Positions 10,948-20,600 of a stretch of 64,000 nt of DNA are shown piece by piece. Under the pieces are notes generated by a model. That model ran no database searches. It was not told where the DNA came from and worked only from the letters and a program-made list of their open reading frames with translations. The translations under genes were made by a program, and so were the position numbers. Source of the DNA: Edaphochlamys debaryana (taxonomy: Eukaryota > Chlorophyta > Chlorophyceae > Chlamydomonadales); NCBI GenBank assembly GCA_016858145.1, contig JAEHOE010000004.1:124001-188000 (forward strand), read 5' to 3'. The first letter of the stretch is position 1. Every line of letters begins with the position of its first letter.

Positions 10948-12366
10948 TCACTGCCCTTCTGTGCTGTCCTCCGCGCGGAGGAGCTCGTAGCGCCACTTGG
11001 CGGGGTCCCCGCCGTCCACCCCTCCCGCCCAGCAGTGCGTTGAGCCGGGACGGCCGCTCCGTCCGCGTCCGAGCCGAACTGGAAGACTATGCCCACGCCC
11101 CGGTCCCCGAGCTCTTCCCGCGCATCCGGCCCCTCTGCCACCACACGCAGCCCCTTCCTTAGGTCCTCGAACAAGACCACGCGAAGCGCCGCCTGGTCGA
11201 AGGGCCCAGGCCCCGCCGCTGGCGGGGTGCCGCCGCCTGAGCCAGGGCCGGTGCTGCCGGCCGCCGCCGCTCCGCTCCCCGAGCCTGGCGGTGCAGCAGG
11301 CGGCAGGACGGGCTGAGATGTGCTCGTAGCCTGAGACCGAGACCCGGGCTTGTGCGGCGGCGAGGCGGCCCTGGTGCCCCGTGTGCCGGCACCGCCGGAG
11401 CTGCCTCCAGCGCTGAAGGCAGCAGGCGCCGCAAGCTGAAGGCAGCAGGCGCCGCAAGCTGTAGGCGCTTGAGAGGTAGAAAGAGGTTTGCTGGGAGTTA
11501 CCGACGAGCGTCAATTTGTACGTGTGAGGTGCGCGACCAGGCGTGTTTGACCTGACTTGCAGCTCAACTGCTGGCCAATCCTCGCCGGCGCCTTTGGCCT
11601 TTGCGGCGACGACATGCTCAGGCCACGCCAACTGGATCGCCTGGGGCCCGAAGAGCCTTGACGACCGTACGTCGACGCGCAGGTGGCCCAGGAGCCTCTC
11701 CTCCGATGCTGAGCCGGGCGGCGGCGGTGGTTCAGAGCTTCTTGAGATCAGCACTTCGGCCTCGGGCATCAGCCAGAGATACACGCTGTCGCCCGGGTTG
11801 AGCCGCAGCGCCTCCGTCACCCGCTTCACGCTGCTGATACGGCAGTCGTCTGGTCCGTAGTACGAAACGCTGACGGGGAGCTCCTGCAGCTTGGTGCCAC
11901 TCGCCCGAGTGCGCGCAAGCAGCGTGGCAGGCACCGTGCAGGGCTGCCTTTTTGCCCCCGACGCCCGTACGGCCTCGCGAGCGTCTCGGGCGGCGGCGAG
12001 CTGCTCTGGAAAGAGGCGGCTCACCGAGTCCCAGGTCCCCTTAAGATATCCGTAGCAGACATCAAGGCGGCACGGCTGCTCAGGAGCATCAGCCGGCTCC
12101 ATTGGCCCCTCAGCCTCACCGCGCGGGCGCCTTGTGCTCCGCCGCCCCCCGCCGCCAGCTGCCGACCCAGCGGCGGCGGTCTGCAGGTGGCCCCGCCCGT
12201 GAGCCAGGAGGGGGCTCACGCCGGTTGCCAGCGACAGGCGTGACCCGCCGAGGGGCCGACGCCAGCCGGCGGGTGCCACCGAGCGAGGCGCTGCCCCGGG
12301 CACCGACAGCCGCCCGGCTTGGCCCGCAGCCAGGGCCGCGCTCGAGCCCATCAGCAGCGCACACAT
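10948..12366 (-). pseudogene. B3-like multi-module gene, copy 3, decayed 3' half
   Basis: ATG at 12366 (MCALLMGSSAALAAGQAGRL...) aligns with copy 4 at 20484. The first module (GYLKGTWDSVSRLFPEQLAA...LPVSVSYYGPDDCRISSV...LNPGDSVYLW) and most of the next (LLGHLRVDVRSSRLFGPQAI...YKLTLVG...FYLSS) are intact to about 11458. There a 23-bp tandem duplication (11412-11457) shifts the frame. The end of the second module (the '.LRDGDKVHLW' strand of copy 4) is absent. The C-terminal domain is still readable in pieces in two further frames: VVLFEDLRKGLRVVAEGPDA, then after a deletion CWAGGVDGGDPAKWRYELLR to the stop at 10948. At least three frame breaks make a functional full-length product unlikely. 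Confidence 0.65.
11412..11457. repeat. 23-bp tandem duplication that shifts the frame
   Basis: The 23-bp unit at 11412-11434 is repeated exactly at 11435-11457 inside copy 3 of the B3-like gene. Because 23 is not a multiple of three, the reading frame changes here. Without one unit the reading would continue as LRRLLPSALEAAPAVP. Confidence 0.9.
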
Positions 12367-12374
12367 CCTGCCAC

Positions 12375-12482
12375 CTGCCGAGCGGGGGAGCGCGAACAGG
12401 GGCGGTCAGCAACTTGCGGGAGCGGATAAGGCGGAGCGAAGCGCGGCTCGGGGCAACCGCAGGCCGCGTAGCCCCGGCTCAC
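12375..12482 (-). other. Leader intron of B3-like copy 3
   Basis: On minus, the donor CACG/GTGAGC (GT at 12482-12481) pairs with an acceptor ending CTCGGCAG (12376-12375). It leaves 8 leader bases before the ATG at 12366. The same arrangement is conserved in unit 2 (20493-20599, 107 bp) and resembles 9920-10013 in copy 2. Confidence 0.6.
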
Positions 12483-12483
12483 C

Positions 12484-14015
12484 GTGCTTCCGTGGGTCGA
12501 GCCTGGAACGTGGGAGAAGCACTGGCGGTGGGCTAGGGCGCGGCGGGCATGGCCGGCTTCGGGCTGCAAGCTTAGGGCGGTGTCGGTGCGCTATGACCCG
12601 CGAGCGCCGAGCGCACGGTCGTCGCTGTTTGTCCTAGCAAGCCCTAGGCGCTGTCTGGGGGCCGCGACTGTGCGCTGCGTGGGTCTGCTCGAGCCGGCTG
12701 TTCATGCCGAGAAGCCCCGGGTGTGAAAGCTCGGCAGAGGTGCCTCCGCGCCTCAACCTGCACACGTGAGCAAGGGCGAGGGCCCTGGCTACCCGACGGG
12801 CAAGCCTCGCAGGGCACCCGGCGGTTGGGGTGGCAAGGCGCGTTGGGCACACCGTGTCCATGTCCCTGCCCATGTCCGGCGGCCCCAGACCCACTTGTGC
12901 CAAAACTGGCAATTTTGCTCCCGCTACTTCCTGTCACTCCCTTGTGCTCGTTAGCCCATGTATCCTGGGCGCCGCCGAGCTGCACAGCTTCGCTGCACAA
13001 GCACGGGCCAGCCGCCATCAACAGCCTTTTCCACCGCCTAGTCCTGCCCCCGAGCAGCATACAATTCTTGTATGGGTCTGTAGTGTGGTACATTGAGGTG
13101 GGGTGGGGATGGGGAGTCGCTTGGGGCAGCGGCGGGGAGGGCTGGGGAAGTGGTCAATGGGCCGAGCAGGGGACATGCATCAGGGCATGACCCGACGCAC
13201 ACGCCTTCGCACCGTGTCCTGTCCGGCATTCGCCTAGATGCACGTGGTACGGACCTCACCGTTGTGACGCTCTCGTGGCGTCGTGCGAGCGCACCTCGAC
13301 TGCTCGAGACGGGGTCGTGCGAACGCACCTGGAGGCTCAGCTGTCGCTCGAGCTTTAAACCCAAATCCGCCACCTTGCGTGCTCCGGCAACTGCGCCGCT
13401 TGTATACGTACATTAGCAACATATTGTTTGATAATACACGGTCGTTCTGTCCCAACGTCAGCAGTCGTCACGCATATTGTTGCATGTAGCGCTCGCGGGC
13501 ACAAGCTGCTGTTGCTATTGTCATTGCGGACCGAGTCAAGACCACGGCGATGCCTGTGTGTGGCAGCGGCTATGTTGCGAGCCTGGGGCCGACCTCTGCC
13601 CTTGTGTGCCGCTGTGCCCGCATCAGCGGGCTGCCACCTCTTGGGCAAGGCAGCCGGCCAAGCGAGATCATGCGAGTGGAGGAGGTTGAGGCCTGGAGGA
13701 CATCGAGTAGCTGCAAAGCTGGTGGAAGTTCAGGCTCAACACGCGGAGGCGGCTGGGGGAGCGCAGGGGTGTGCACAGGCCGGCGATGTGGAGGGTTGAG
13801 GCGAGGTGTGTGGAGCGGATAACTAGGGAGAAGAGGAGGCTGGGACGAGGGACCGGGAGATGGACAGGCCTCCGTGTTGTGGAGGTTGGAGGCCAGGACA
13901 GCAGCGCCGTGTGGCACCGTGTGGTACGGCAGGGCGTGCTGTACTGCATGCCAGGGCTAAGCTCCAGCCGGTCCCTATTGGGGCCGCAGCCTTCGACGAC
14001 CCGGGCTGATGCGGG
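12484..14015. promoter_or_regulatory. Shared region between divergent genes, unit 1: leader exons and promoter
   Basis: Because both flanking genes have spliced leaders (minus donor at 12482, plus donor at 14016), transcription of each should start inside this roughly 1.5-kb region. It is conserved with 20601-22086. The AT-richer centre, about 13380-13530, is the best promoter candidate. Its block GTAGCGCTCGCGGGCACAAG and the following 25 bases (13487-13531) are unchanged in unit 2 (about 21557-21601). I see no TATA box with good spacing. Long frames here are low-complexity and not called. Confidence 0.4.
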
Positions 14016-14707
14016 GTGAGTGCGCACGGGGCTCTCGGCGGGCCGCACCGCTGGCGCCTCGAGGCACGCCCCCCGGCCTTGTGAGGCGACAGGCGGTGTC
14101 GCACGAGCCATGCGGTGTAGCAGAGAGCGTGGGGGCGTGCCGGAGCGTCTGAGGGCTCAAGTCGAGCGCTTCGCCCGCGCCCAACGCTCGCGCCTCGACG
14201 GGCCCTGGCGGCCTTTCCGGCCGCGCCGCTCCTCCCTCTAGGCCCTGCATGCATGTCCGATGCTAGCCGCCTGTGCCTCTGCCCGGCCCTCCCTCCGCGC
14301 AGGCGGACCCGCCGAGGTCGGTGTCTGCCGCGCCCGCGCCCCGTCCGGGCCTCGCGCCTGAGTCTGCACTGAATAGGTGGGTCGGGGCGGGGGCTGGAAG
14401 AGGCTCCGGGCAGGGACTGCAAACGGCTTCCCCTTGGCTTGGGGCAGCTTGGGGCGGCGCGTGGGTCGGAGGCTCCGACACCCGTCCCCGCTAGCTAAGA
14501 CCATCATCTCAAGCCCCGCTTTCCTCAACCTGTGCCCCCTGCGTATCTGGTAGTTGGGGCCGCAGCCCTCCTCTACCCATCACCGCAGGCCCCGCTACCG
14601 CTACACCCTCCTCCCCACTGGCTCCGTCAATACCTCAACCTTTCCCCCTCCTCCCTTCGCCACATCCCCGCAGGCCCCCTCTCCCCTCCATATTCCTTCC
14701 AAGCAAG
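14016..14707 (+). other. Spliced 5' leader of the 14732 gene with a 74-bp leader exon
   Basis: The donor GGGGTGAGTG (GT at 14016) pairs with acceptor CCGCGCAG ending at 14302. A 74-bp exon (14303-14376) follows, then the donor TAG/GTGGGT (14377) and a final acceptor just before the start codon (14707, or 14673). Both donors, the first acceptor and the exact 74-bp length recur upstream of 23143 and 26716. The exon could be untranslated; its frame ADPPRSVSAAPAPRP is also partly conserved, but I found no upstream frame that splices into it and on into the ATG. Confidence 0.55.
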
Positions 14708-14731
14708 CCTTAGACCTAGCGGTGTGGCGCC

Positions 14732-16369
14732 ATGGACCCCTTGGCCCACCTTAGCACGTTGCCAGGAAGCCACGGCGACCTGTCCGGCGACCAGTCCGTC
14801 ATGCGGGCGATGTACAACAGTTTCAGTGATGACTCTGATGACTCCGGTGCCGACGGCGGCGAAGTTCCGCCCCTGGATGCCAATGACTTCACAGACTCGC
14901 GTCCCTCGGGTAACCCCAACGCTTCTGCAGCGGTCACTCCGGGGGCCGAGACTGGTGGGCCCTCCGCTCCTCCACCAGTCGACACCCACGCTCCCGCTGC
15001 TGCTCCACCACCCGTCGGGGCCCGCCCGCTCCGTCTTGCCGGGCTGGAGGGCCTGATATCGTCCGTGGCCGCCGCCGCCGCCGTAGCCGCCGTGGCCGCC
15101 ATTTGGGGCAGCGGAAGCGTTCCGGCCCTGCAGCAGGCACCCTCGGCCGCCGTGAACGCGCCGCCCCAGCCCCAGCCCCAACCGCAGCTGCCGGGTCTCC
15201 CGGCGCAGGAGCCGCCGCCACAAGCGCCGCCGCCAGCGCTTTCGCCGGCCCAGCAGATCTTCCACGCGCTCGCCAAGCGTCTGGGTCTGGTACCAGCGCC
15301 CCGGCCCCGGCCCCCCCGCGCCCTGCTGGCCGACGTCAAGGCCCTCCTGCTGACGGCGGCGGCCCACGACGTCACGGCCCTGCCCGCCGACGCTCCGCTC
15401 CACGCCTCCTGCCCCGGCCCCGAGGCTGTGCCGGTGCACGGCCACAGCGCCTGCCTGGCTCTGGGCGGCACGGCCGGAAGCAACGCCAACATGGGTGAGC
15501 ACACCTGGATTGCCCTGACCTACTGCCGCGTTGAACGCCGAAGTGCAAGTGGTTGACGCGTAGTGGTCCCTGGCTCCCTGCGGCCCGTAGGCACGTCTCC
15601 AGCCAGGGTACGGGATCCCGCGGTGGCCCTCCCTGATCTCTCTGCCCTTAGCCCCTTTCTGCATAAGCGGTTTGCCTTAACACCTGATCCCTCTGTGCCT
15701 TCGCCGCTCCACCCCCGTGCGCAGGCGGCTACATGTCTGGAACCATTCCCGCCCTGGGGGAGGAGGACGGCGTGGCGGTGGCGTCGGTCGGCGGGGAGCG
15801 CTGCGGCACCTGCAGCAAGACCTGGAGCAAGGCCAGCTGCGGAGCTGCCGGCCACGTGCGCCACCGGGTACGCAGAACCGTACGGCGGGTGCTTTCTGTG
15901 TCGCTTGGCGGATACCGGTATTGATGCTGCATTCCGTGTCTGGCCGCTAGCCCTCGCAGTGCCCCGCCGCTCTGCCTACTTGCCAAACTGGCCGGCCTGT
16001 GTACAGCCTCTGCCCCCACCTCCGCCTCCCGTCGGTCCCCCGCATGAGCCCCTGACCCCCTCCCAACCCGCCCAGGTGGTGCACTACCTGCTGGTCTACC
16101 GGGACCGCCCCGACGACGACCCCAGCCCTGCCCTCAAGCAGTTCCAGGGCGGCGGCGGCGCCGTCAGCAGGTGGTGGGTGCGCAGCGCCGCGGTGATGCT
16201 GTGGCACTTGAGGCCGGCAGACCCGGCCAAGCGCCGCGGTAGCGGAGGCGGCGCTGACGCCAGCGGCGCTGGCGGCGGCGGAGGAGCCGGTGGAGGGAGC
16301 GGCGGAGGCGGAGCAGGTGGAGGCGGAGAGGGAGCCGGCAGCAGCGGCAAGATTCGCCGCCGCAAGTAA
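14732..16369 (+). CDS. Unknown-family protein, paralogue 1 (Cys/His core, Gly-rich basic tail)
   Basis: Exons 14732-15494, 15725-15867 and 16076-16369 join in frame to 399 residues. The ATG gives MDPLAHLSTLPGSHGDLSG..., an acidic Asp/Ser-rich start (SFSDDSDDSGADGG). It is followed by a Pro-rich region, an Ala-rich helix (LEGLISSVAAAAAVAAVAAI) and a conserved block beginning HALAKRLGLVPAPRPRPPRA. Exon 2 encodes SVGGERCGTCSKTWSKASCG followed by AAGHVRHR, a C-x2-C-x7-C-x5-H-x2-H arrangement that could bind zinc. Exon 3 encodes VVHYLLVYRDRPDDDPSPAL, a WWVRS...LWHLRPADPAKRRG block, a Gly-rich stretch and a final basic IRRRK, compatible with a nuclear signal. I do not recognise the family. It lies head-to-head with B3-like copy 3. 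Confidence 0.75.
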
Positions 16370-16377
16370 AGGCACGC

Positions 16378-16890
16378 CCGCAAACCGGCTGACGCGCCTG
16401 TCCTTGCGGCGGCGGCAGGGCCGTCGCGGCCGGCTTCGCGCAGGAGCCTCTGGGCAGTGCGTTTGGGTAGCGGCGCTGCGGCGGCGCCCGCTCCCTGTTC
16501 CGAGCGCACTGCGGGCCTGGCCCCACGGGCGCGAATCCCTCGAGAGCGCAGAGCAGACGGAGCTACCACACGGAATGATACTACGAACGCAACGGGTGCG
16601 AAGGGTGCACGGCAGTAACGAGGGGATGAGACCCAATATATAGTGGACTCATCCCGGTACTGCCCTGCTTTCGTGGCGGCGTTCGTAGGTGCGCGTGTGG
16701 CAGACGGGGCTGCTCTGCGAGGTTAGGGGTTCGCGTCTGGGGGCGGTCCGCAGAGCGCTCGGAGCAGGGAGCGGGCGCCGCCGCGGCGCCGCTAGCTGAG
16801 CATGCATTAGATCCAGAGGCTCCTGCGCGAAGCCGGCCGCGACGGCCCTGCCGCCGCCGCAAGTTGGGTGGCGTTGTGCGCCGGTTTCGC
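16378..16890. repeat. Long inverted repeat right after the stop codon, copy 1
   Basis: Two arms of about 250 bp face each other around 16637 with almost no loop. The left arm's CTTGCGGCGGCGGCAGGGCC (from 16403) is matched by the complement at 16844-16863, and the pairing continues inward through GCGCGAAGCCGGCC and the GGGATGAG/CTCATCCC pair at the centre (AATATATAG in the loop). It starts 9 bases after the TAA of the upstream gene, so it should lie in its 3' untranslated region and fold into a hairpin of about 500 nt. It could be a fold-back element or a small-RNA precursor. Confidence 0.85.
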
Positions 16891-17869
16891 TTGGTTGGGC
16901 CTTCGTGGCGGGGGCAAGGGGGTTGTGCAGTTTCGATGGTTCTTTGCGGGAAACAGGGTTCAATGCAACGTGCAGCTAGCCGGGTCTGGCCCACGAGCCG
17001 GCTAAGGGAAACAGGGTTGCTTTGTTGACGTTGCTTCAGGGTTGGGGCCGTCTGAGCCAGTTGGTTGCAGGGGGGTCGCGGCGGCGGCAAGGTCACGTAT
17101 GGCGAGCCGGCAGTTGCGGGTGTGGGGGTGTGGCCATGGGAGGGTTGCAAGCACGAACTGCTGGTCACGCCGCTTGGTGCTCGTGTCATTTGCATTCCAG
17201 ACTGAGACTGACCAGCCGAAATCTGTAACTGCGTCACAGCTGACTTGGCGGCTGTTACCCTCTCTGAGCAGCAGCCCTGGCCAGCTGGAGCCCGGCTGCA
17301 GGGAGCGGCATGGTGCGGCACGGCCGTGCGGTAGGCTTGGCATCGCGGGGCTAGGGCTCCATGACACCGCCCTCCTTCGTCCTTCACCTCGCAGCCTCCC
17401 CTGCAAGTCAGCCCCAGCATGGATCACAGCGAGCGACACGGCTCCGCGGCTCCATCCCCGTTGCTCTATGCCGCAGGTCAGCCCCCTTGCCCCGCCAACA
17501 CTACTGGTACTTTGCCGATCAGGTCCACTCAAACCCAAGTCCCCAACCTGCTGCCCGCAGCCCCCACTCAGTGCCCGCCTCCACTGTCCTCAGAGGCGCG
17601 GAGCAGCTCGTACCACTAATCGACCAGCACCGCCCACAGGAGATCTGCCCCAACGGCTCCCGTCCCCAGGATTAAGCATATCCCACACATCCACCACCAA
17701 TCTAGACCTGTCCATGGCACGGACGGTATCATCCCTGACCCGCATCTGGGTTAGTCCGTGCCATGCATGGCCCAGCCACAGACCCACACCGCAGGACCCC
17801 TCGCCCGGCTCTGTGCCCCAGCACGCACCCAGCAATCCTTCACTGCCCTCCTGTGCTGTCCTCCGCGCG
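16891..17869. other. Intergenic stretch between units 1 and 2
   Basis: The part after the inverted repeat (16880-17040, and again 17260-17340) matches the stretch after the second inverted repeat (25370-25540, 25790-25870). From about 17540 the sequence matches 10640-10980 and holds 3'-flank remnants of the B3-like family, including GGAGCAGCTCGTACC near 17597. No gene is supportable. Confidence 0.4.
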
Positions 17870-18110
17870 GAGGAGGTCGTAGCATCTTATCGGGGTCCTC
17901 ACCGTGCACCCCTCCGGCCCAGCACATTGCGTTTAAGCGGGGTTGCTCGGTCCACCCGGCGCCCTCCTTGTTGGTAAAGGAAATGACCTGGCCCGCTCCC
18001 AGGCCCCGCAATCCTCTCGGGCACATCCGGCCCCTCCGCCACACACACATTCCCTATTGCCCAATCCCGCAATGAAGGGAAGCCCTTCTCCCCTGCCGCA
18101 GGTACCAACC
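17870..18110 (-). pseudogene. Relic of the B3-like family C-terminal domain
   Basis: On minus, NVCVAEGPDVPERIAGPGSG and GHFLYQQGGRRVDRA echo the family's C-terminal domain (RVVAEGPDAPEELRGLGVG...), followed in a shifted frame by DPDKMLR-like sequence corresponding to the '..YELLRA' end. It lies directly 3' of the intact domain of the gene ending at 18199 and matches the domain that ends copy 3 (10948-11180). No start codon or acceptor is clear. It parallels the extra copy at 7008-7400. Confidence 0.5.
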
Positions 18111-18198
18111 CTATCCCTGTGTTGAGCCCAAGAACCCAATGTGCCCCAGGACTTCCACACGCGAGCAACCCAGCCCAGCTAGCCCCCCTCACTAGCGC

Positions 18199-20484
18199 TC
18201 AATGCTCATCTCCGCAGTTGTCTGCAAGCAAAAGCCAGTACTCTCGCCGCGGGGCGTCCGTGCCGGGCAGCCGACCCACACAGCACGTGCGGGTCACATT
18301 GTGCATGCCCTGGAGCCACCACACCTCGGCCCACTCGCCCTCCTCGGGGCTGCTCCCAAAGGCGATCACGTGGCCCACGCCCAGGTCCCACAGCTCCTCT
18401 GGCGCATGGGGCCCCTCCGGTACCACCGCCAGCCCCTTCTTCAGGTCCCAAAACAGGACGACACGCTCCGCCGGAGTCAGCTTGGGCTCACAAGCGGCGG
18501 GGACGGGAGCGACGGCATCTGAACTGAGAACCGGCGGCGTGGCGGTTGCGAAGCCCTGAGCTGCGGTGGCATCGGGGCTGTCGCTGGCCCTGGCGGTAGC
18601 GCCCGCAGCAGCTCCTGGCGGCAGCACGGACGGGGCGGATGTGGCGCTTCCATGGAGGTCTCGCAAGCTGCGGGGGTGAGGCGAAGGCGGGGGCGGAGGC
18701 CACGGAAGCATTGTAGCTGACGGCAGGGGCTGAGGAGTGCGGACGTGCGGCGATGGCGACCGTACTCGCCGCGGCGAGTTGCGCGAGGAGGCCGCTGAGC
18801 CCTGTGCGGCAGCGCCGTCGTGACTGCCCCCAGGGCTGCTGGCAGCGCCTGTCGCCATCCCAAAAGCTGCGCCTGGCCCCCCGGGGAACGTCGGCAGCGT
18901 GGGCGAGGCTGGCACTGCGGGTGGCTGGACCAGTCTGACGGCCCCGCTGCTGTCACCGCCGCCGCGGGCCGATGCAGCCAGCGGCCCTCCCAGTTGGGGC
19001 GCCCGGCGCAGCGCCACCTGTTTGCCCGGCTGCCGCCAGAGGTGAACCTTGTCGCCATCCCGCAGCTCTAGGTCCACAACAAGCTCGCCAGCGCGGGAGA
19101 GGTAGAAATATGGCTGTTGAGGGGTGTTGCAGCACAGGGTGAGCGTGTACGTGCGCTGCGCCCCGCCGTGCCTTGGTGACCTAGCGACCAGATCGACATC
19201 TGTGCTAGCCCCACTGGCCCTTACGGCCTCGACAGCCTCGGGGAAGGCCACCTGGAGCGCCGGGGAACCGAAGAGCCTCGCGCTCGCCCGATACGGCACG
19301 TGGACGCTCAGGCCGCCCAGAAGCCTCTCCGAAAGCTCTGCCGAAAGGCCGGGCAGCAGCGGTGGTACGATGCCCAGATACCCCTTGTCGGCGTCAGGAC
19401 CTTGCGACAGCGGCAACGGCGGAGGCGGAGAGGCGACTCCACTGCGGCTGCCTGCCGTGGCTAGCACTCCGCCGTCAGGCGTCGACGACAGGCACACGGT
19501 GTCGCCCGGCAAGAGGCACAGCAGCGCCTTCAGCAGCGCCTTCGCGCTGCCGATGGAGCACACATCGTGACCCTGGTACGAAATGGTGACGCGGAACTCT
19601 TGTAGCTGGGAGCCGCTCGCTGCGGTTTGTGCCAGCAGCGTGGCAGGCACCGTACAGGGCTGTCGCTCTACCCCCGACGCCCATGCGGCCTCACGAGCGG
19701 CTTGGGAGGTTTTGAGCTCCGAGTCAAAGAAGCGGCTAACCGAGCTGCAGCTGCCTTGGAGTTGTCCGCTGGCGCGAACCGTGAGACTGCACGGCTCCGC
19801 AAGAGCTGCCTGCCCTGCAAGCGCCCGCTGCTGCTGCTGGCGAAAAGGCCGTGAGGGCGGCAAGGCAACGCCAGCAGCGCGGCTGCCAACAGAGGCGAGC
19901 ACCCCACCGTGGGGCAGCCGCGCAAAGCACACCCGGTCGCGGGCTCCAATGCCCAGCGCCATCAGGAGCTGCTGCACATTGCCGATGCGGCAGTTTTGCG
20001 GAGTGTAGTACGACACCCGGACCTGGAACTCCTGAAGCTCTCCGCCCTCAACGGGCTGTGCCCACAGAGCGGCCGACACTCGGCAGGTCTGCATGCGCCC
20101 GGCCGCTTCCCGCAAGGCTTTAGCTTCCCCGACCTCGTCAGGGAAGAAGCGGCCGATCGAGCTGGAGTTGCCCTGGAGGTCACCGTCAGCACGCACGCTG
20201 AATTCCCAAGGCTGCGGCTCGATAAGGCCTGAGTTAGGGCGCCTGGTGCTCCGCCGCCCCCCGCCGCCAGCTGCCGACCCAGCGGCGGCGGCTTGCAGGC
20301 GGCCCCGCCAGCCGGCTTGGAGGTGCCTGGCGGCGGTTGCCAGCGGCAGCCGTGACCCGCCGAGGGGCCGATGCCAGCTGGCGGGTGCCACCGAGCGAGG
20401 TGCTGCCCCAGGCATCACCGCCGCGAGCCGCCCGGCTCGGCCAGCAGCCAGGCCCGTGCTTGAGCCCATCAGCAGCGCACACAT
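18199..20484 (-). CDS. B3-like multi-module protein, copy 4 (intact)
   Basis: A single coding exon of 761 residues. The ATG at 20484 (MCALLMGSSTGLAAGRAGRL...) follows a leader-intron acceptor; the frame extends upstream but without an ATG. After an Ala/Arg/Gly leader come three modules: residues about 87-201 (FSVRADGDLQG...VRVSYYTPQNCRIGNV), 229-344 (LTVRASGQLQG...VTISYQGHDVCSIGSA...LLPGDTVCL) and 385-500 (LLGGLSVHVPYRASARLFGS...YFYLSRAGELVVDLELRDGD). A Pro/Ser linker leads to the C-terminal domain at 671-761 (DLKKGLAVVPEGPHAPEELW, EEGEWAEVWWLQGMHNVTRT, REYWLLLADN). The module's strand pattern and its GD-V-LW ending recall the B3 DNA-binding barrel of land plants and green algae. This is inferred from pattern only. 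The C-terminal domain is unidentified. It is the best reference for the family in this window. Confidence 0.75.
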   Translation of the reverse strand: MCALLMGSSTGLAAGRAGRLAAVMPGAAPRSVAPASWHRPLGGSRLPLATAARHLQAGWRGRLQAAAAGSAAGGGGRRSTRRPNSGLIEPQPWEFSVRADGDLQGNSSSIGRFFPDEVGEAKALREAAGRMQTCRVSAALWAQPVEGGELQEFQVRVSYYTPQNCRIGNVQQLLMALGIGARDRVCFARLPHGGVLASVGSRAAGVALPPSRPFRQQQQRALAGQAALAEPCSLTVRASGQLQGSCSSVSRFFDSELKTSQAAREAAWASGVERQPCTVPATLLAQTAASGSQLQEFRVTISYQGHDVCSIGSAKALLKALLCLLPGDTVCLSSTPDGGVLATAGSRSGVASPPPPLPLSQGPDADKGYLGIVPPLLPGLSAELSERLLGGLSVHVPYRASARLFGSPALQVAFPEAVEAVRASGASTDVDLVARSPRHGGAQRTYTLTLCCNTPQQPYFYLSRAGELVVDLELRDGDKVHLWRQPGKQVALRRAPQLGGPLAASARGGGDSSGAVRLVQPPAVPASPTLPTFPGGPGAAFGMATGAASSPGGSHDGAAAQGSAASSRNSPRRVRSPSPHVRTPQPLPSATMLPWPPPPPSPHPRSLRDLHGSATSAPSVLPPGAAAGATARASDSPDATAAQGFATATPPVLSSDAVAPVPAACEPKLTPAERVVLFWDLKKGLAVVPEGPHAPEELWDLGVGHVIAFGSSPEEGEWAEVWWLQGMHNVTRTCCVGRLPGTDAPRREYWLLLADNCGDEH

Positions 20485-20492
20485 CCTGCCAC

Positions 20493-20599
20493 CTGCCGAG
20501 CGGTGAGCGCGAACGGGGGAGGTCAGCAACTTGCGGGAGTGGATAAGGTGGAGTGAAGTGCGGCTCGGGGCAACCGCAGGCCGCGTAGCCCCGGCTCAC
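20493..20599 (-). other. Leader intron of B3-like copy 4
   Basis: On minus, the donor CACG/GTGAGC (20599-20598) and an acceptor ending CTCGGCAG (20494-20493) leave 8 leader bases before the ATG at 20484. It is orthologous to 12375-12482. Confidence 0.6.
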
Positions 20600-20600
20600 C

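Larger units (their letters stand above)
10460..17340. repeat. Segmental duplication, unit 1 (approximate limits)
   Basis: This unit contains, left to right, a domain remnant, the B3-like gene 10948-12366 (minus), a long intergenic region, the unknown-family gene 14732-16369 (plus), a long inverted repeat and a short tail near 17260-17340. The same order occurs in unit 2 (about 17540-25880). Long near-identical blocks include 12402-12760 versus 20521-20900 and 13470-14530 versus 21530-22460. A third partial unit (25700-29189) keeps only the plus-strand half. The edges are estimated by eye. Confidence 0.75.

Noticed and set aside
14627..15664. 345-residue open frame on minus opposite the 14732 gene
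   Set aside because: Antisense shadow of the exon 1 coding sequence in GC-rich DNA; Gly/Arg-rich with no domain.
16378..16890. Rho-independent-type terminator or bacterial structure
   Set aside because: Far too long, no T-run, and the context is a eukaryotic intron-containing gene.
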